A stretch of DNA of 64,000 nucleotides, taken from Carposina sasakii (Eukaryota > Arthropoda > Insecta > Lepidoptera > Carposinidae). Shown one piece after another: positions 33,713 to 44,018 of the stretch (its first letter is position 1; every line of letters starts with the position of its first letter). The position numbers and the translations under genes are program-made. The stretch lies in contig CP053160.1 of the NCBI GenBank assembly GCA_014607495.2, positions 9,610,001 to 9,674,000 on the forward strand. The letters are read 5' to 3'. The notes beneath the pieces are model-generated. The model ran no database searches. It saw only the letters and a program-made list of their open reading frames with translations, and was not told the origin of the DNA.

Positions 33713-34282
33713 TGATCTGCAATACTGCAAGGGGCTGATCTGTATGTTACACATTAGCATTACACAACATTACATATAATATGGGGTAAACAGACCTTCA
33801 GGATCATGAAAGAGATTCGACAGCCTCGTTTGAAATAGAGTATAACTCAGATCAGTGAGAGATGCAGCTGATGTATTCTAGCCAAAGCTCGGACCAGCAT
33901 GGGTTAGTAAAAAGTAATTGTAAATAAAATCTCTTTGTACACATATCTTTCTTCTTCTATCTATTATAAGCGTGTATTAGATTTGTCGATAGAATTTCAC
34001 CACAAAATAATTTATATCATGAAAGCAACGAATTGCAATTTATTGGCAAAGCAAAAGAGAATAGAGAAATACCAAGATACACAGTCGGCAAATAATAAGT
34101 AACCAAATAAATGATAACAATAACCTGCGTTCGTTCACGTTCGTTATGGATGCATTATTTGACAAAAAAATATATGATAAAACTAAAGACAAATTCTCCG
34201 AAAAAAGACCGATTCGGCATATCGCCAACGTTTCGATATACCTACATAAAAGAAAAATGTTGTTATTTGTTATAATAAATAG

Positions 34283-35030
34283 GTAGCACTATGCTGATGT
34301 TTGCTATCCTGATGCCAATGAGGAGCTGCTCAATAAACTGGAACGTCTTCAAAATTTGGGTATTCGTTTTATATACGGCTTACGCAAGTATGACCATGTA
34401 ACTCAATTTCGGAAAGAGCTCAAATGGCTCCCAATTCGACTTCGCCGGAATGTTCACATACTAACACTTCTATTTAAAATTTTATACCATATACCCTGTC
34501 CTGTTTATTTGCGTGAGCGATTTGATTATCTGTTCTCAAGAGATCGCCCACTACGATCAGCTACTACTTCTCTTCTTAAAACTCCCCGTCATCATTCTGT
34601 TGCATATGACTACTCCTACACTGTCTATGCAGTCAAGCTGTGGAACTCACTACCGCACACCATACGTGATTGTCCTACAATTGACATCTTTAAGAGACAA
34701 GTAAAGGCATACTACCTTTCTCTTCCTTAGTAGGTCTGTCGGTTATTTTATTATTGTAAGATACTTTTATTGTAAGTCTATGTAGGTTAGGTTTATTATA
34801 TGTAGATATGTATTATTATTTAGGTATATTGATATTATGTAGGTTTATGTAAGTATATTTATTTGGTATTGTGTACACATACAATCTACCTTTTTCACCC
34901 AACTTTCGCTATCACAAGTGGTTTGCTGGAAGAAATCTCTTATAGGGATAAGCACGCCTTTGTACATTATCAATGTAAAATGTTTTTCCATATAAAATGT
35001 CTGTGTACAATAAAGAATAAAGAAAAATAC
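34283..35030 (+). mobile_element. CR1/jockey-like LINE, C-terminal ORF2 fragment and 3' UTR
   Basis: One open frame (about 34,287-34,730) reads NEELLNKLERLQNLGIRFIY, then TQFRKELKWLPIRLRRNVHI and KLWNSLPHTIRDCPTIDIFK, ending YYLSLP-stop. This is the C-terminal region downstream of the RT in CR1/jockey-type proteins ('LQN..IR.I', 'LKWLPI..R', 'LWNSLP..IR'). The 140-150 residues have no internal stop, but everything 5' of them is absent. The 3' part is AT-rich with AATAAAG near 35,010. Confidence 0.75.
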
Positions 35031-35884
35031 TGTAACAATGTAACAACATTATTTTTCACCGTCTGGTTTTGTCACAATATAATATTGGCAATACGTCAAA
35101 TTTTTTAAATAAAAAAGTATACCTACCTATATATTGTGATGCTGTATTTGGTAAATACAATCGACAAATATCCATGCTTTCACTTCGAATATATAATATT
35201 ACTGTAATTTGATACAAAAGTTTTTATAAATTGAGTATGGCTAAATTATTATTGTTGATCAATTGTTCTTAGAACTGTCATATTACGTAGAAATGTATAC
35301 ACTTATCTATCCATTGATCATTCACTCAAACCTTTATCACACTCAAACATCAATTAAAAATGAACAAGTAGAGTAATCATACCCTTACGCCGTTCTAACA
35401 TTTCGGAGTGCTCTTAAGGAACAAACACATCTATTAATACAAACGGACGAAGTCACAGACAACAGCTTGATATTTGTATTGTTGGATCCTGAGTAATTAG
35501 CATACGAGTACATCAAGCCTTTGTTATAAACTTAGTTTAACTTCAAAATTACCAAGTTTCCCTTTGATCACGTATTCTTTATGCATTACGTTGTCTGTAC
35601 ACGGGTCCTACCGTGCCAGAGATAAAGAAACAAATAGATATGTAACTGTTGCGATGAATCGAATGTAAAAATCTTCTTTTTGCATCGAATTTTTGACATT
35701 AGTCTGAGCTTTTAAAACTAAGGGCCGATTTTTCCAAACGTCAGATTGCCGATATAACGATATTCATGATAGAGACAGTATAAAATTTGTTCTTTAGATG
35801 GCTATCTGACTTTTTTTTAAATACGTCCCTAAATCGTTTGCATTAACTTTATATATATTCAGTAAAAAAATCTGCCAATTATCT

Positions 35885-36085
35885 ATATAGGGTGATTTTT
35901 GGTCGTAAACGTTCCCGAAAACTACAAAATCTCCTCATCATCACGATCATTTTTCTCCATGGAAGCATACCTGGGAAGTGTCTAGTTCCCAAGATATTAG
36001 GATCCAAAGTTGAGTAAATAGACTGCGTTTTTCTGCATAAATGCATATAGATGCGCTTAACAAGATTTTTTCACGAGAAATAATT
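35885..36085 (-). mobile_element. ACAGGGTGTTTTTTCGTTGCC family TIR element, truncated inverted copy
   Basis: 'tatagggtgatttttggtcgtaaacgttcccgaaaactac' through 'tgcataaatgcatatagatgcgcttaac' is the reverse complement of the right-hand half of 36,531-36,875, which lies only 450 bp away. Confidence 0.65.
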
Positions 36086-36093
36086 AATATCTG

Positions 36094-36475
36094 TCTATAT
36101 CAAATTAAGGACCTGCCTATTAATAAATTTAAATCTGTGTTGTTTCGGTGGCTTGTTCTAAGGACTTTTTACTTGATCAAAGAGTTTTATATTTGTATGT
36201 TTGCTCGGTCATGTGGTGCCTGTTTGTGATAGACAGTAGGCTTGTATGTACCTATATAACTGTAATTTATTTATTCGTGGATTTGACATCTGATATAAAT
36301 TTTATATTATTGTGCTGTGTGAATTGAAATGTCTTCACTTAATTTTAATTTAGATTTGCATGCCATATGTTTATGGTTGTAAGGGATGTTTCCTGTTAAC
36401 TATTTGACACTTTTTCTGTTACCTATACAAGATCAAATAAACATATTCTATTCTATTCTATTAAAAAAAAACTAG
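36094..36475 (+). mobile_element. LINE 3' terminus (non-LTR), about 380 bp
   Basis: A short frame, KDLPINKFKSVLFRWLVLRT then FYLIKEFY, has the look of the extreme C-terminus of a jockey-type ORF2 ('L....FK..L..WL....FY'). It is followed by a 3' UTR ending 'atcaaataaacatattctattctattctatt', with AATAAA and a TTCTA repeat tail. Confidence 0.55.
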
Positions 36476-36530
36476 ATAAACTAGCTAACTAAAAATAGAG
36501 CATCAATACTATGCCTATAGTCTAATATTA

Positions 36531-36875
36531 TATACAGGATGTTTTTCGTTATCGCCCTTAACGAAGGGTACGTACTCTTTATATCAAATAAAGTAAGTTT
36601 ATGCCAAAAAATTGCTAGAAAACGATGTAATTTTTTTTTAAATTACTTGATCGGGCGAAATTTATAGTGTCCAGTGTTATTTCTCGTGAAAAAATCTTGC
36701 TACGTGCGTCTATGTGCATTTATGCAGAAAAACGCAGTTTTATTTGCTCAAATTTGGACCCTAATATCTTGGGAACCAGACACTTCCCAGGTATGCTTCC
36801 ACGGAGAAAAATGATCGTGATGAGGAGATTCCGCAGTTTTCGGGAACGTTGACAACCAAAAAACACTCTGTATAT
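36531..36875 (+). mobile_element. ACAGGGTGTTTTTTCGTTGCC family TIR element, copy 3
   Basis: From 'tacaggatgtttttcgttatcgcccttaacgaagggtacg' to 'ttgacaaccaaaaaacactctgta'. The outer bases are inversely repeated. It is nearly full-length relative to the copy at 14,626. Confidence 0.65.
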
Positions 36876-37237
36876 AATACACTGTCATTACTTATACTTC
36901 CCTTAATAAAAAGTCATTTTGTATGATCAGTTAGTTAAGCAGTCAATGGTGTATGACTAAACATGATCACAGTATGTCGTCTCTTATAAATCCCTAGACT
37001 AAAAGAGTATACGAGTAATTGTACATATCTATATATTTGTCTTTCAAAGTGATCGTAGCATAAAACAAAGACTCAACAAGACAAATTACATACTGCAAAT
37101 TAAATAACTTTGTATGAAATTGGTGTCAATGAATAAGTCACGATTTTCACGAAAGTAAAAAACGTCGTGTCCGTTCTCGAAACGCTAAGATTCGAGCTGC
37201 GTCCGTCATAACTTTTCACTGTATTGCCGTCACTATC

Positions 37238-37507
37238 ATGGGGGTAATTCCGCCAGAATTTTGAGCCGAAACACTTACTAATAAACTATTAACGAAACGC
37301 GGTGTGAAACAGTAATTACTTTACGGTTATATAATTAGACACATTTTAACATGAGATATTTATTTTATTATGCCATACTAGGGATCGCTGCATGCTAAAA
37401 TATACCTTATTACTCAAGTGGTCAGTAAATATTGCCTCGTACTGTGTTGGCATTAACTGTTCGTAAGTAGTTGCGTTTTGACGCAAAATTTTTGCAGAAC
37501 GCCCTCC
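37238..37507 (+). mobile_element. GGGGGCAATTCTTGAAA family MITE, diverged copy 4
   Basis: From 'gggggtaattccgccagaatt' to 'caaaatttttgcagaacgccctcc'. The internal 'ttacggttatataattagacacatttt', 'catgctaaaatataccttatt' and 'gttgcgttttgacgc' align with the copy at 21,780. Confidence 0.5.
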
Positions 37508-37509
37508 AA

Positions 37510-38515
37510 CTTAATAACTACAAGCTAATAAAAATGAACGATTCTTACGCCCGTGGAGGTGGTGCTTTATCGCGTGTAGGAAAGTAATTACAGAACAAAT
37601 AAATAAGGTTTGAATATAATACTGAACAAGTTTGTATACATTTGGAAAGTATTAATAAATTGGAGTTTAATGTAAGAAATGTTTACGTATTTTACCACCG
37701 AAAATGGCGACAGAGAAATCAATTACCTAAAACTACCTAAAACCGCTTTCTCGAAGGTTAATCAAAGCTAAGTATCAAATTATATATACTTAAATACTAG
37801 TCAGACCGACGATTAACAGTTCAAGGAACTTATAAATAGAAAAAAAACACTCTATTTATAGAGAGCTGTGTTTCTAAATACAAGATCACGTAGGACATCC
37901 TAGATCTTTGTTTAGCAAAAGTTAGGTTAGATATACTTAAATTATTAATGACAAGTTACTTGCTCATCATCTGAGAGAACGCCCCCTCCCCAGACTTGCA
38001 TATCGTCACATTTGCAATCGACAGTTTCGATTGAGTGGGTTAACACTATTTGCAGAAATAAACTTCCAAATTATGACGCTGGATACAATCCAATATTTTG
38101 AGAGTTCTCAGCCGATTACAAATAATTATAGACATATAGACGAAGATGTACATGATTGATACGTATTTCAAAATGGTTTGAAAATTTATCATTGGAGTAG
38201 TCGCTGGTCCGTGGTAAGCATAGTTTACCAATTGCGATTTACTCCTTTACACAAAACCCCTTCACCTTCGAACAAGAATCACCATAGATTATGCGCAGGT
38301 AGCAGTTTATTTGTAGAGTTAGTTTAGTTTAGAACGAATATTTACATTGCCTGACACGATAACTTAAATATACCATATCACGCTTAGCAGTTATATGTAT
38401 ATCTAGCTTAAACATCAGAATAAGATATAGACTAAATATAAGGTAGAGTACCTACGCGGACGAAGTCGCGGGCGACTACTGTAAAAATCATACACGTTAT
38501 ATCCCAAACTACTTA
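37510..38515. other. Intergenic, no gene recognised
   Basis: Only a fragment of the LINE-associated repeat at 37,945-37,990 ('aatgacaagttacttgctcatcatctgagagaacgcc'). Confidence 0.35.
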
Positions 38516-38519
38516 TTCT

Positions 38520-38761
38520 ATCACTAGCTTTTTACCCGCGTCTTCGCCCGCAGTGGAGCCATTAAATAAGTATGAGAGATAAAGGGTAAGGGTATAATAA
38601 TAGAAATGAGTCAATATGATTTTTTTATCTTTCGTATTTTTTTTTTTTAATATAAAGTACCCTATGTTACTTCTAATACCTTCAAGAGTATATGTACAAA
38701 GTTTCATGATGATCGGTTAAGTAGTTTTTGCGTGAAAGCATAACAAACAAACTTACATTCG

Positions 38762-38763
<2 letters not shown>
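38520..38763. repeat. dispersed short repeat (CTAGCTTTTTACCCGCGTCTTCGCCCGC type), interrupted
   Basis: It starts at the GC-rich 'cccgcgtcttcgcccgcagtgg' and runs to 'atgatgatcggttaagtagtttttgcgtgaaagcataacaaac'. Its expected 'tttataatattag' end is missing because a SINE with a long A tail is inserted at 38,764. Confidence 0.55.
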
Positions 38764-38839
<76 letters not shown>

Positions 38840-38985
38840 CACACTAAGATCCCTAAGGTCTTGTGTCGTGGGTACTAAGCAATGGTATATAAATACATAG
38901 ATAAGTATAGAAACATCCATGACTCGGAAACAAACATCGATATTCATCATATAAATGTTTGCACCTACCGGGATTCGAACCCAGG
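38764..38985 (-). mobile_element. SINE family B, truncated copy 5 with 72-nt poly(A) tail
   Basis: On the minus strand: 'tcctgggttcgaatcccggtaggtgc' (box B) to 'gggatcttagtgtgtatt', then an A tail seen as 72 T at 38,764-38,835. It lacks the box A half of the tRNA head. The pure tail indicates a young retroposition. Confidence 0.78.
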
Positions 38986-39236
38986 ATATAATATAAGAAT
39001 ATTATATATTAGTAGGGATTATAACTCTGTCTCTATTTGCATATTATCTCCTAATAACATATCAACTCCAAAAGCAGAAAATATCTCAGGGCTTGCAGAA
39101 AAATATATTATATCTTGAACGAATCGATACCGGTTCATCATTGAAACGTTTTCTCCAATAGGAAGCCTGCATTCTCACGTTCGTCAAATACCGTGATCAA
39201 GTCTAACAGCCATTGGTGAAAATGTTGCCAATATTA

Positions 39237-39704
39237 TACAGGGTGTGGGTGACAGCCAGGCAAATACTGAAATGCTGAATAAGTACCATTGTGTTGAGTT
39301 ATACGACAGTGTTATTACTCGCAGGAAATGTATTTTTGATTTGATTTTCAGTGATCTTTGCTTTCCGCGCGAATTGTATCGGGCGATCCTGTGACAAATT
39401 AAATGGGATTATTAGCTATTGTGTGACATATTGCTGTTTTTTGGATCACTTGTGACTCTCCATTAGGGTTGATCAGTTATTAGAAATTTTATGAGGACAA
39501 CTTTTGTTTTGAAATCATATTTTGGTTAAAATTTTATTTTTATCTCATTATCTAAGGCCTAATTAAATCAACAAAAACATTTTTTCCTGAATATATAAAA
39601 AAAAATGTCGGAAAATTTTGGAATTTTCCTGCGAAAATTTTCAGTGTTTTCCGCATCAGAATCATGGTAACAATATTTGCCTGGCTGTCACAAACACCCT
39701 GTAT
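39237..39704 (+). mobile_element. TIR element, ACAGGGTGTTTGTGACAGCC family, copy 2
   Basis: From 'tacagggtgtgggtgacagccaggcaaatact' to 'caatatttgcctggctgtcacaaacaccctgta'. The interior matches 29,422-29,907 in inverse orientation ('aagtaccattgtgttgagttatacgacagtgttattactcg'). Non-coding. Confidence 0.75.
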
Positions 39705-40290
39705 ATAATGTTGTCAGTACGAAACGATGTTATATTGCTCAGCACCCTAGGATATACGATTTGAAGAAGTAGGACTGAAAATGGCTATCGCCAAACAGTT
39801 GCCCTTCAAATCGTATCGTAACTCGTCATAACCCAGTAAAGTTGCCGAGGTCGTGGCCGATATAAATATTTGAAGAGATAGGGATTCCTTTTCGCCCGGG
39901 CGCTGTTTATTTTTTATTTGCGTTATTTATTTTTTGAGGTACCCTAAAATGGAGAACCCTTTGTCGCGTTTCAGAAGTTTGCCACCTATTTATTGAGCAA
40001 ATTTTTTTATCTCGCCTCCCTTGTTTGTTTATGTCTTCAGTTGTCTTTTTTTTCACAACTTAAGAAATGAATGTGGTTTCTTTTTGGAAATTTTTAAGTG
40101 CCTACGTCCTGTATATTTTTTCCTGACTGCGCCAGAAGGAGGGTTATGTTTTCGAGTGTAGCATTGTATGTTTATTTCTTTCGCACTGTCGCATTCGAGT
40201 TTGGGAAATACGAGTATCATTGGATTTGTCTTAAGTGACACTCGAGTCAAAATTTACACAAAGGCGGGTTTTTATCTTTTATGCTGGGTT
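39705..40290. other. Intergenic, no gene recognised
   Basis: No recognised content. Confidence 0.35.
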
Positions 40291-40291
40291 A

Positions 40292-40552
40292 TACAGGATG
40301 TAACAAAAAGGGGTATGTTAAGCGAAAAGCTATGTAAATAGCTCACTGTAGAGAACCTGTCCACAAAATTTGAGACCCGAAATCACATGTTTATTTTTCC
40401 CGATAGTATGGAGAATTTTTAAATATCTCAGAAATTTTCATACAATCTTGAAAAATGTGATTTCGAGTCTCAAATTTTGTAGATAGGTCCTTTATAGTGG
40501 GCTATTTACATAGCTTTTCGCTTAACATACCCTTTTTGTTACACCCTGTATA
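40292..40552. mobile_element. Palindromic MITE, TACAGGGTGTAACA family, copy 3
   Basis: From 'tacaggatgtaacaaaaaggggtatgttaagcgaaaagctatg' to 'catagcttttcgcttaacatacccttttt.gttacaccctgta'. The outer 50 bp of each arm pair almost perfectly; the flanks do not. Confidence 0.75.
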
Positions 40553-41084
40553 TTATCACAGCACATATACCTATTATCCGTTAGATTCCTTACTGGATAA
40601 ATAAATTCAACATGACGATGATCTTGCAGTAAACCAGGCCAAAACGGGAAGCTGACCAAATATCTATTTTTACTCATATCCTCAGAAAGATACACGTGTC
40701 TGGAAGTATTTCAAATTCTCAAGGTCTGTGTTAATTAGTAGATAAATAATAAACTATTTAAAAAAAAACATTGAAACATTACCATTTTAGATGGTAAATA
40801 AAATTACTATAGCCCTAGCTGCCTTTATATCGAAGATCATCGGATGCCTTTCTGTGGATGTATTTGATATACCTATACACGAATCATATATATTGGTTCA
40901 AATACGTTACGAGTATAAAGGATTCACACACACGTCCTCGCAGTATAGTTATTGGTGGAAAGGCTCCCTTAAGGATGCCTTCTCCCGAATAATAAAATTA
41001 ACTCGGGGCGGGTGAACGTTTATAGTATTGAAAATATAGGTTTTTAGTTTAATAAAAAAATTCGAGTGTTAATATGTATTATAA

Positions 41085-41300
41085 ACTAGTGGACGCCCGC
41101 GACATCGTCCGCGTCGACTGCAGAAAAAACAAAATGTCGAAATTATCCGGGATAAAAAGCAGCCTATGTGTTAATCCAGGGTGGCAGCTAACTCCATAAC
41201 AAATTTTATTAAAATCGCTCCAGCCGTTTTTAAATGAAAGAGAAACAAACATCCATCCATCCATACTTACAAACTTTCGCGTTTATAATATTAGGTGGAT
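41085..41300. repeat. dispersed short repeat (GGACGCCCGCGACATCGTCCGCG type)
   Basis: 'actagtggacgcccgcgacatcgtccgcgtcgactgcagaaaaaac' through 'gcgtttataatattag'. It closely matches 43,160-43,360 and is related to 55,688. Confidence 0.6.
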
Positions 41301-42090
41301 TTATTCAATAATATCCCTGGAAAAACTGATTACCAATTGAAATGTTAAATTTTCATCAAAATTGCTTTGCCAAAGTCTTACACCAAAATGCTTTTAAAAT
41401 CGATTGCTGCTTATTAGTTTTTTATTATTAAGTATTAAATAGCTGGTTTTATATAAAAAAATCTGTAAATGAAATATGAATCTGTATTGTGGGGGATATC
41501 CTACAGCTACGTGTAGTAATGCAGGATCAGATATTTAAGATCAGTGACAAGTGGCTAGCTCATCGCCAACGTTGAAAAAAACTTGTCAAAAATTCTCGTC
41601 GCCACTCTTTAATTGACCATTGACTTTTTGACATACTCACACATCCTTGGCCTCACTAAAATCCTAGTCACATTACCTAGACAATTAGGTCAGTAAACAT
41701 TATGAATTCGCGCAATGTTACTGAAATAATGCGCGCAGGCATCGTTCGCACTCGGGATTGGCTAAGAATAAGCGCCACGCGTATTGTGTCCGCATACTTT
41801 GTGGGTATAAGAGTCTGTTCAAACGACCACTGTGTAGCGATAATAAACAACTGTACGAGTAGTTATCATGTGATCATGAATTGTTCGACTTGAGGGTTGG
41901 GTGAGGGTGAAGGGTCCAGTGGTGAGTAATTGGCAATTGACTTACGAATCTCTATTATTTAAAGTAACATGTCTGTCTTCCTGACTGATTCATCAACACT
42001 TTGGAAAACTACTGATGAACCAAAAGATTTTGATCCACTGAGAAGGGGTTTCCCGAAATTAACCACAGGAAAAGGAAATAACGAGAACTC
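41301..42090. other. Intergenic, no gene recognised
   Basis: Fragment of the LINE-associated repeat at 41,535-41,575. A G-rich stretch at 41,890-41,935. No gene recognised. Confidence 0.35.
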
Positions 42091-42095
42091 TATAC

Positions 42096-42185
42096 ATATT
42101 TAGATATGGAATTCAGAGGTCGTGGGTTCTAGTCCCACTCGGGTAAAGAATTTTTTCCATATCTTTATTAATAATTTTATAATTA
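42096..42185 (+). mobile_element. Mini-SINE family A, 5'-truncated copy 3
   Basis: 'atggaattcagaggtcgtgggttctagtcccactcgggtaaagaattttttccatatctttattaataattttataa' contains box B and the family tail but not box A. Confidence 0.7.
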
Positions 42186-42396
42186 TTTCACTTTTAAACG
42201 TCAAATTCACAGAGCTATAAATGCCAACATACGTATATGTATGTGGATGGGAAAGTAAAGGATCGTTATGGAGTAAGGACTGAATGGATTTTCACTAAAA
42301 GAGAAACTTTGAACTAGCTTTTAAAATGAGATATATTTATTTTTCTTTTATCGACATATTGATAGCTCTATCAGATTCATGCTATGTTATGTTAGC

Positions 42397-42735
42397 GGTG
42401 ATAGACCAGTGGTTAAGACGTGCACCTTCCAAGCGGAAGGCGTAAGTTCGATCCCAGTCACGGGCCTGTACCAATGAATTTATTTCATGTACAGATTTTA
42501 ATGTTGCAAAATTGTCACTTAGCTCGTGCCTCGGAAAGCACGTAAAACCGTTGTTCCTGCGCCTGATCTCTCTCCGGTCGTGTCGGCTTTCCGTCCCATC
42601 GGACTATGACAGTAATGGAATAGAGAGTGCATCTGTGTTTGCGTACACGCTTGTGCACTATAATATCTCCTGCGTACCTGGCCAATTTCCGTAGAGATTA
42701 GTCGCCTTGGCCGAAATACAGTCGGAGATCATCAC
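42397..42735 (+). mobile_element. SINE family C (tRNA-derived), full-length copy 2
   Basis: It begins GCGGTGATAGACCAGTGGTTAAGACG, has box B GTTCGATCC, and ends 'ccaatttccgtagagattagtcgccttggccgaaatacagtcggagatcatca'. It matches 9848-10,195 inverted. The terminal hairpin is still recognisable although one arm has mutated. Confidence 0.8.
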
Positions 42736-43159
42736 ATCACTATGTTAAGCACTAGTTTATGTTTATGGCAACACTGCTGTAGTGAACAGTAGTACACTTA
42801 TCTAGATGCACTATAATATTAGTCCCGTGTGAAAAGGCAGCCATTCTGTGTTACTATTTCAGATTGAGTCAATCGCATTTGATGAACGGATTGCCGAAGC
42901 ACGAGTGAAAGTTGTAACGTATATATTTTGTCATAGTTTTTGTAAAATCCTATTGTATTTATAATATAGTGCGTCATGTATTCCTAAAATATTTTATTAA
43001 ATCTTATAGAAAGACAAAATAACATCTGAGGGGCTTACGAAAAATATCTTTTATCAAACAAATCAATAGCATAATACGTCATACAAAAAATACACTCTCC
43101 AAATTTTAGGTTTCTGATCAAAGCGGTTTGGGCGTGCGATTGATTCTCACTTATTCAGG

Positions 43160-43360
43160 ACTAGTACACGCCCGTGACTTCGTCTGCGTGGACTGCAGAA
43201 AAAACAAAATGTCGAAATTATCCGGGATAAAAAATCGTAGCCTATGTGTTAATCCAGGGTGTCAGTTAACTCCATATCAAATTTTATTAAAATCGCTCCA
43301 GCCGTTTTTCCATCCATCCATACTTACAAACTTGCGCGTTTATAATATTAGTAGGAAGTC
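43160..43360. repeat. dispersed short repeat (CGCCCGTGACTTCGTCTGCG type)
   Basis: 'actagtacacgcccgtgacttcgtctgcgtggactgcagaaaaaac' to 'gcgtttataatattagtaggaa'; same type as 41,085. Confidence 0.6.
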
Positions 43361-43904
43361 GGATAAATCATTTTATATGAATATACATACATAGATACAC
43401 TGCTATGTTTCCAAAAATCGGGTAACCAGAAATTCTGTATCTCGATTAATAAAGTAAAAGAAAATAAATAATTTAAAGCGCAGCCAGCTTTGTATGACTC
43501 AAAAAGAGTTTCATCTTTCACTAAAATTGCATTTAGCTTTAAAAAAGCTTTCTAGTAACAATGTAACTTTGTTTTCATGAATAATGGGCTTTTTCAGGAA
43601 TTCTGTTACCTAACTTTCAGCTTACACTGGCACAATCATTAAATCTTATTTGTAGAGAATTTTGTTTATTTTATGTAAACTTTGTTAACCATAGACATCT
43701 TAACACTAGAAGCGCGGAACATCCTGACACACCAAGAAGCGCGGATGGGTCAATTTTGACCAATTTTTCATTTTGCTACAATAATGTGAAGATTTGTATA
43801 CAAATAAAACTCGTAATTATAATAAAATGTTTTATTGTAGATAACACATATTTTTGGTGTATTTTGGCTTAAAATAGAATTATAATAAATCATAATTACA
43901 AATG

Positions 43905-43955
43905 ATTCCGGCATTTCCCCTTTATGTTTTAGATATAAAGGGGAAATGCCGGAAT
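43905..43955. repeat. Perfect 21-bp hairpin inside the piggyBac element
   Basis: The arms at 43,905-43,925 and 43,935-43,955 (core CCGGCATTTCCCCTTTAT) pair exactly around a 9-nt loop. It lies between the transposase stop and the left TIR, in the likely 3' UTR (an AATAAA is at minus-strand 43,836-43,831). It could end or stabilise the transcript, or bind transposase; none of this can be shown here. Confidence 0.6.
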
Positions 43956-44018
43956 GGGCTATTGATGACAAATAATTCAAGTTAAAAATTAGATAAAATT
44001 ATAAAAAAGGCAGTGCAA

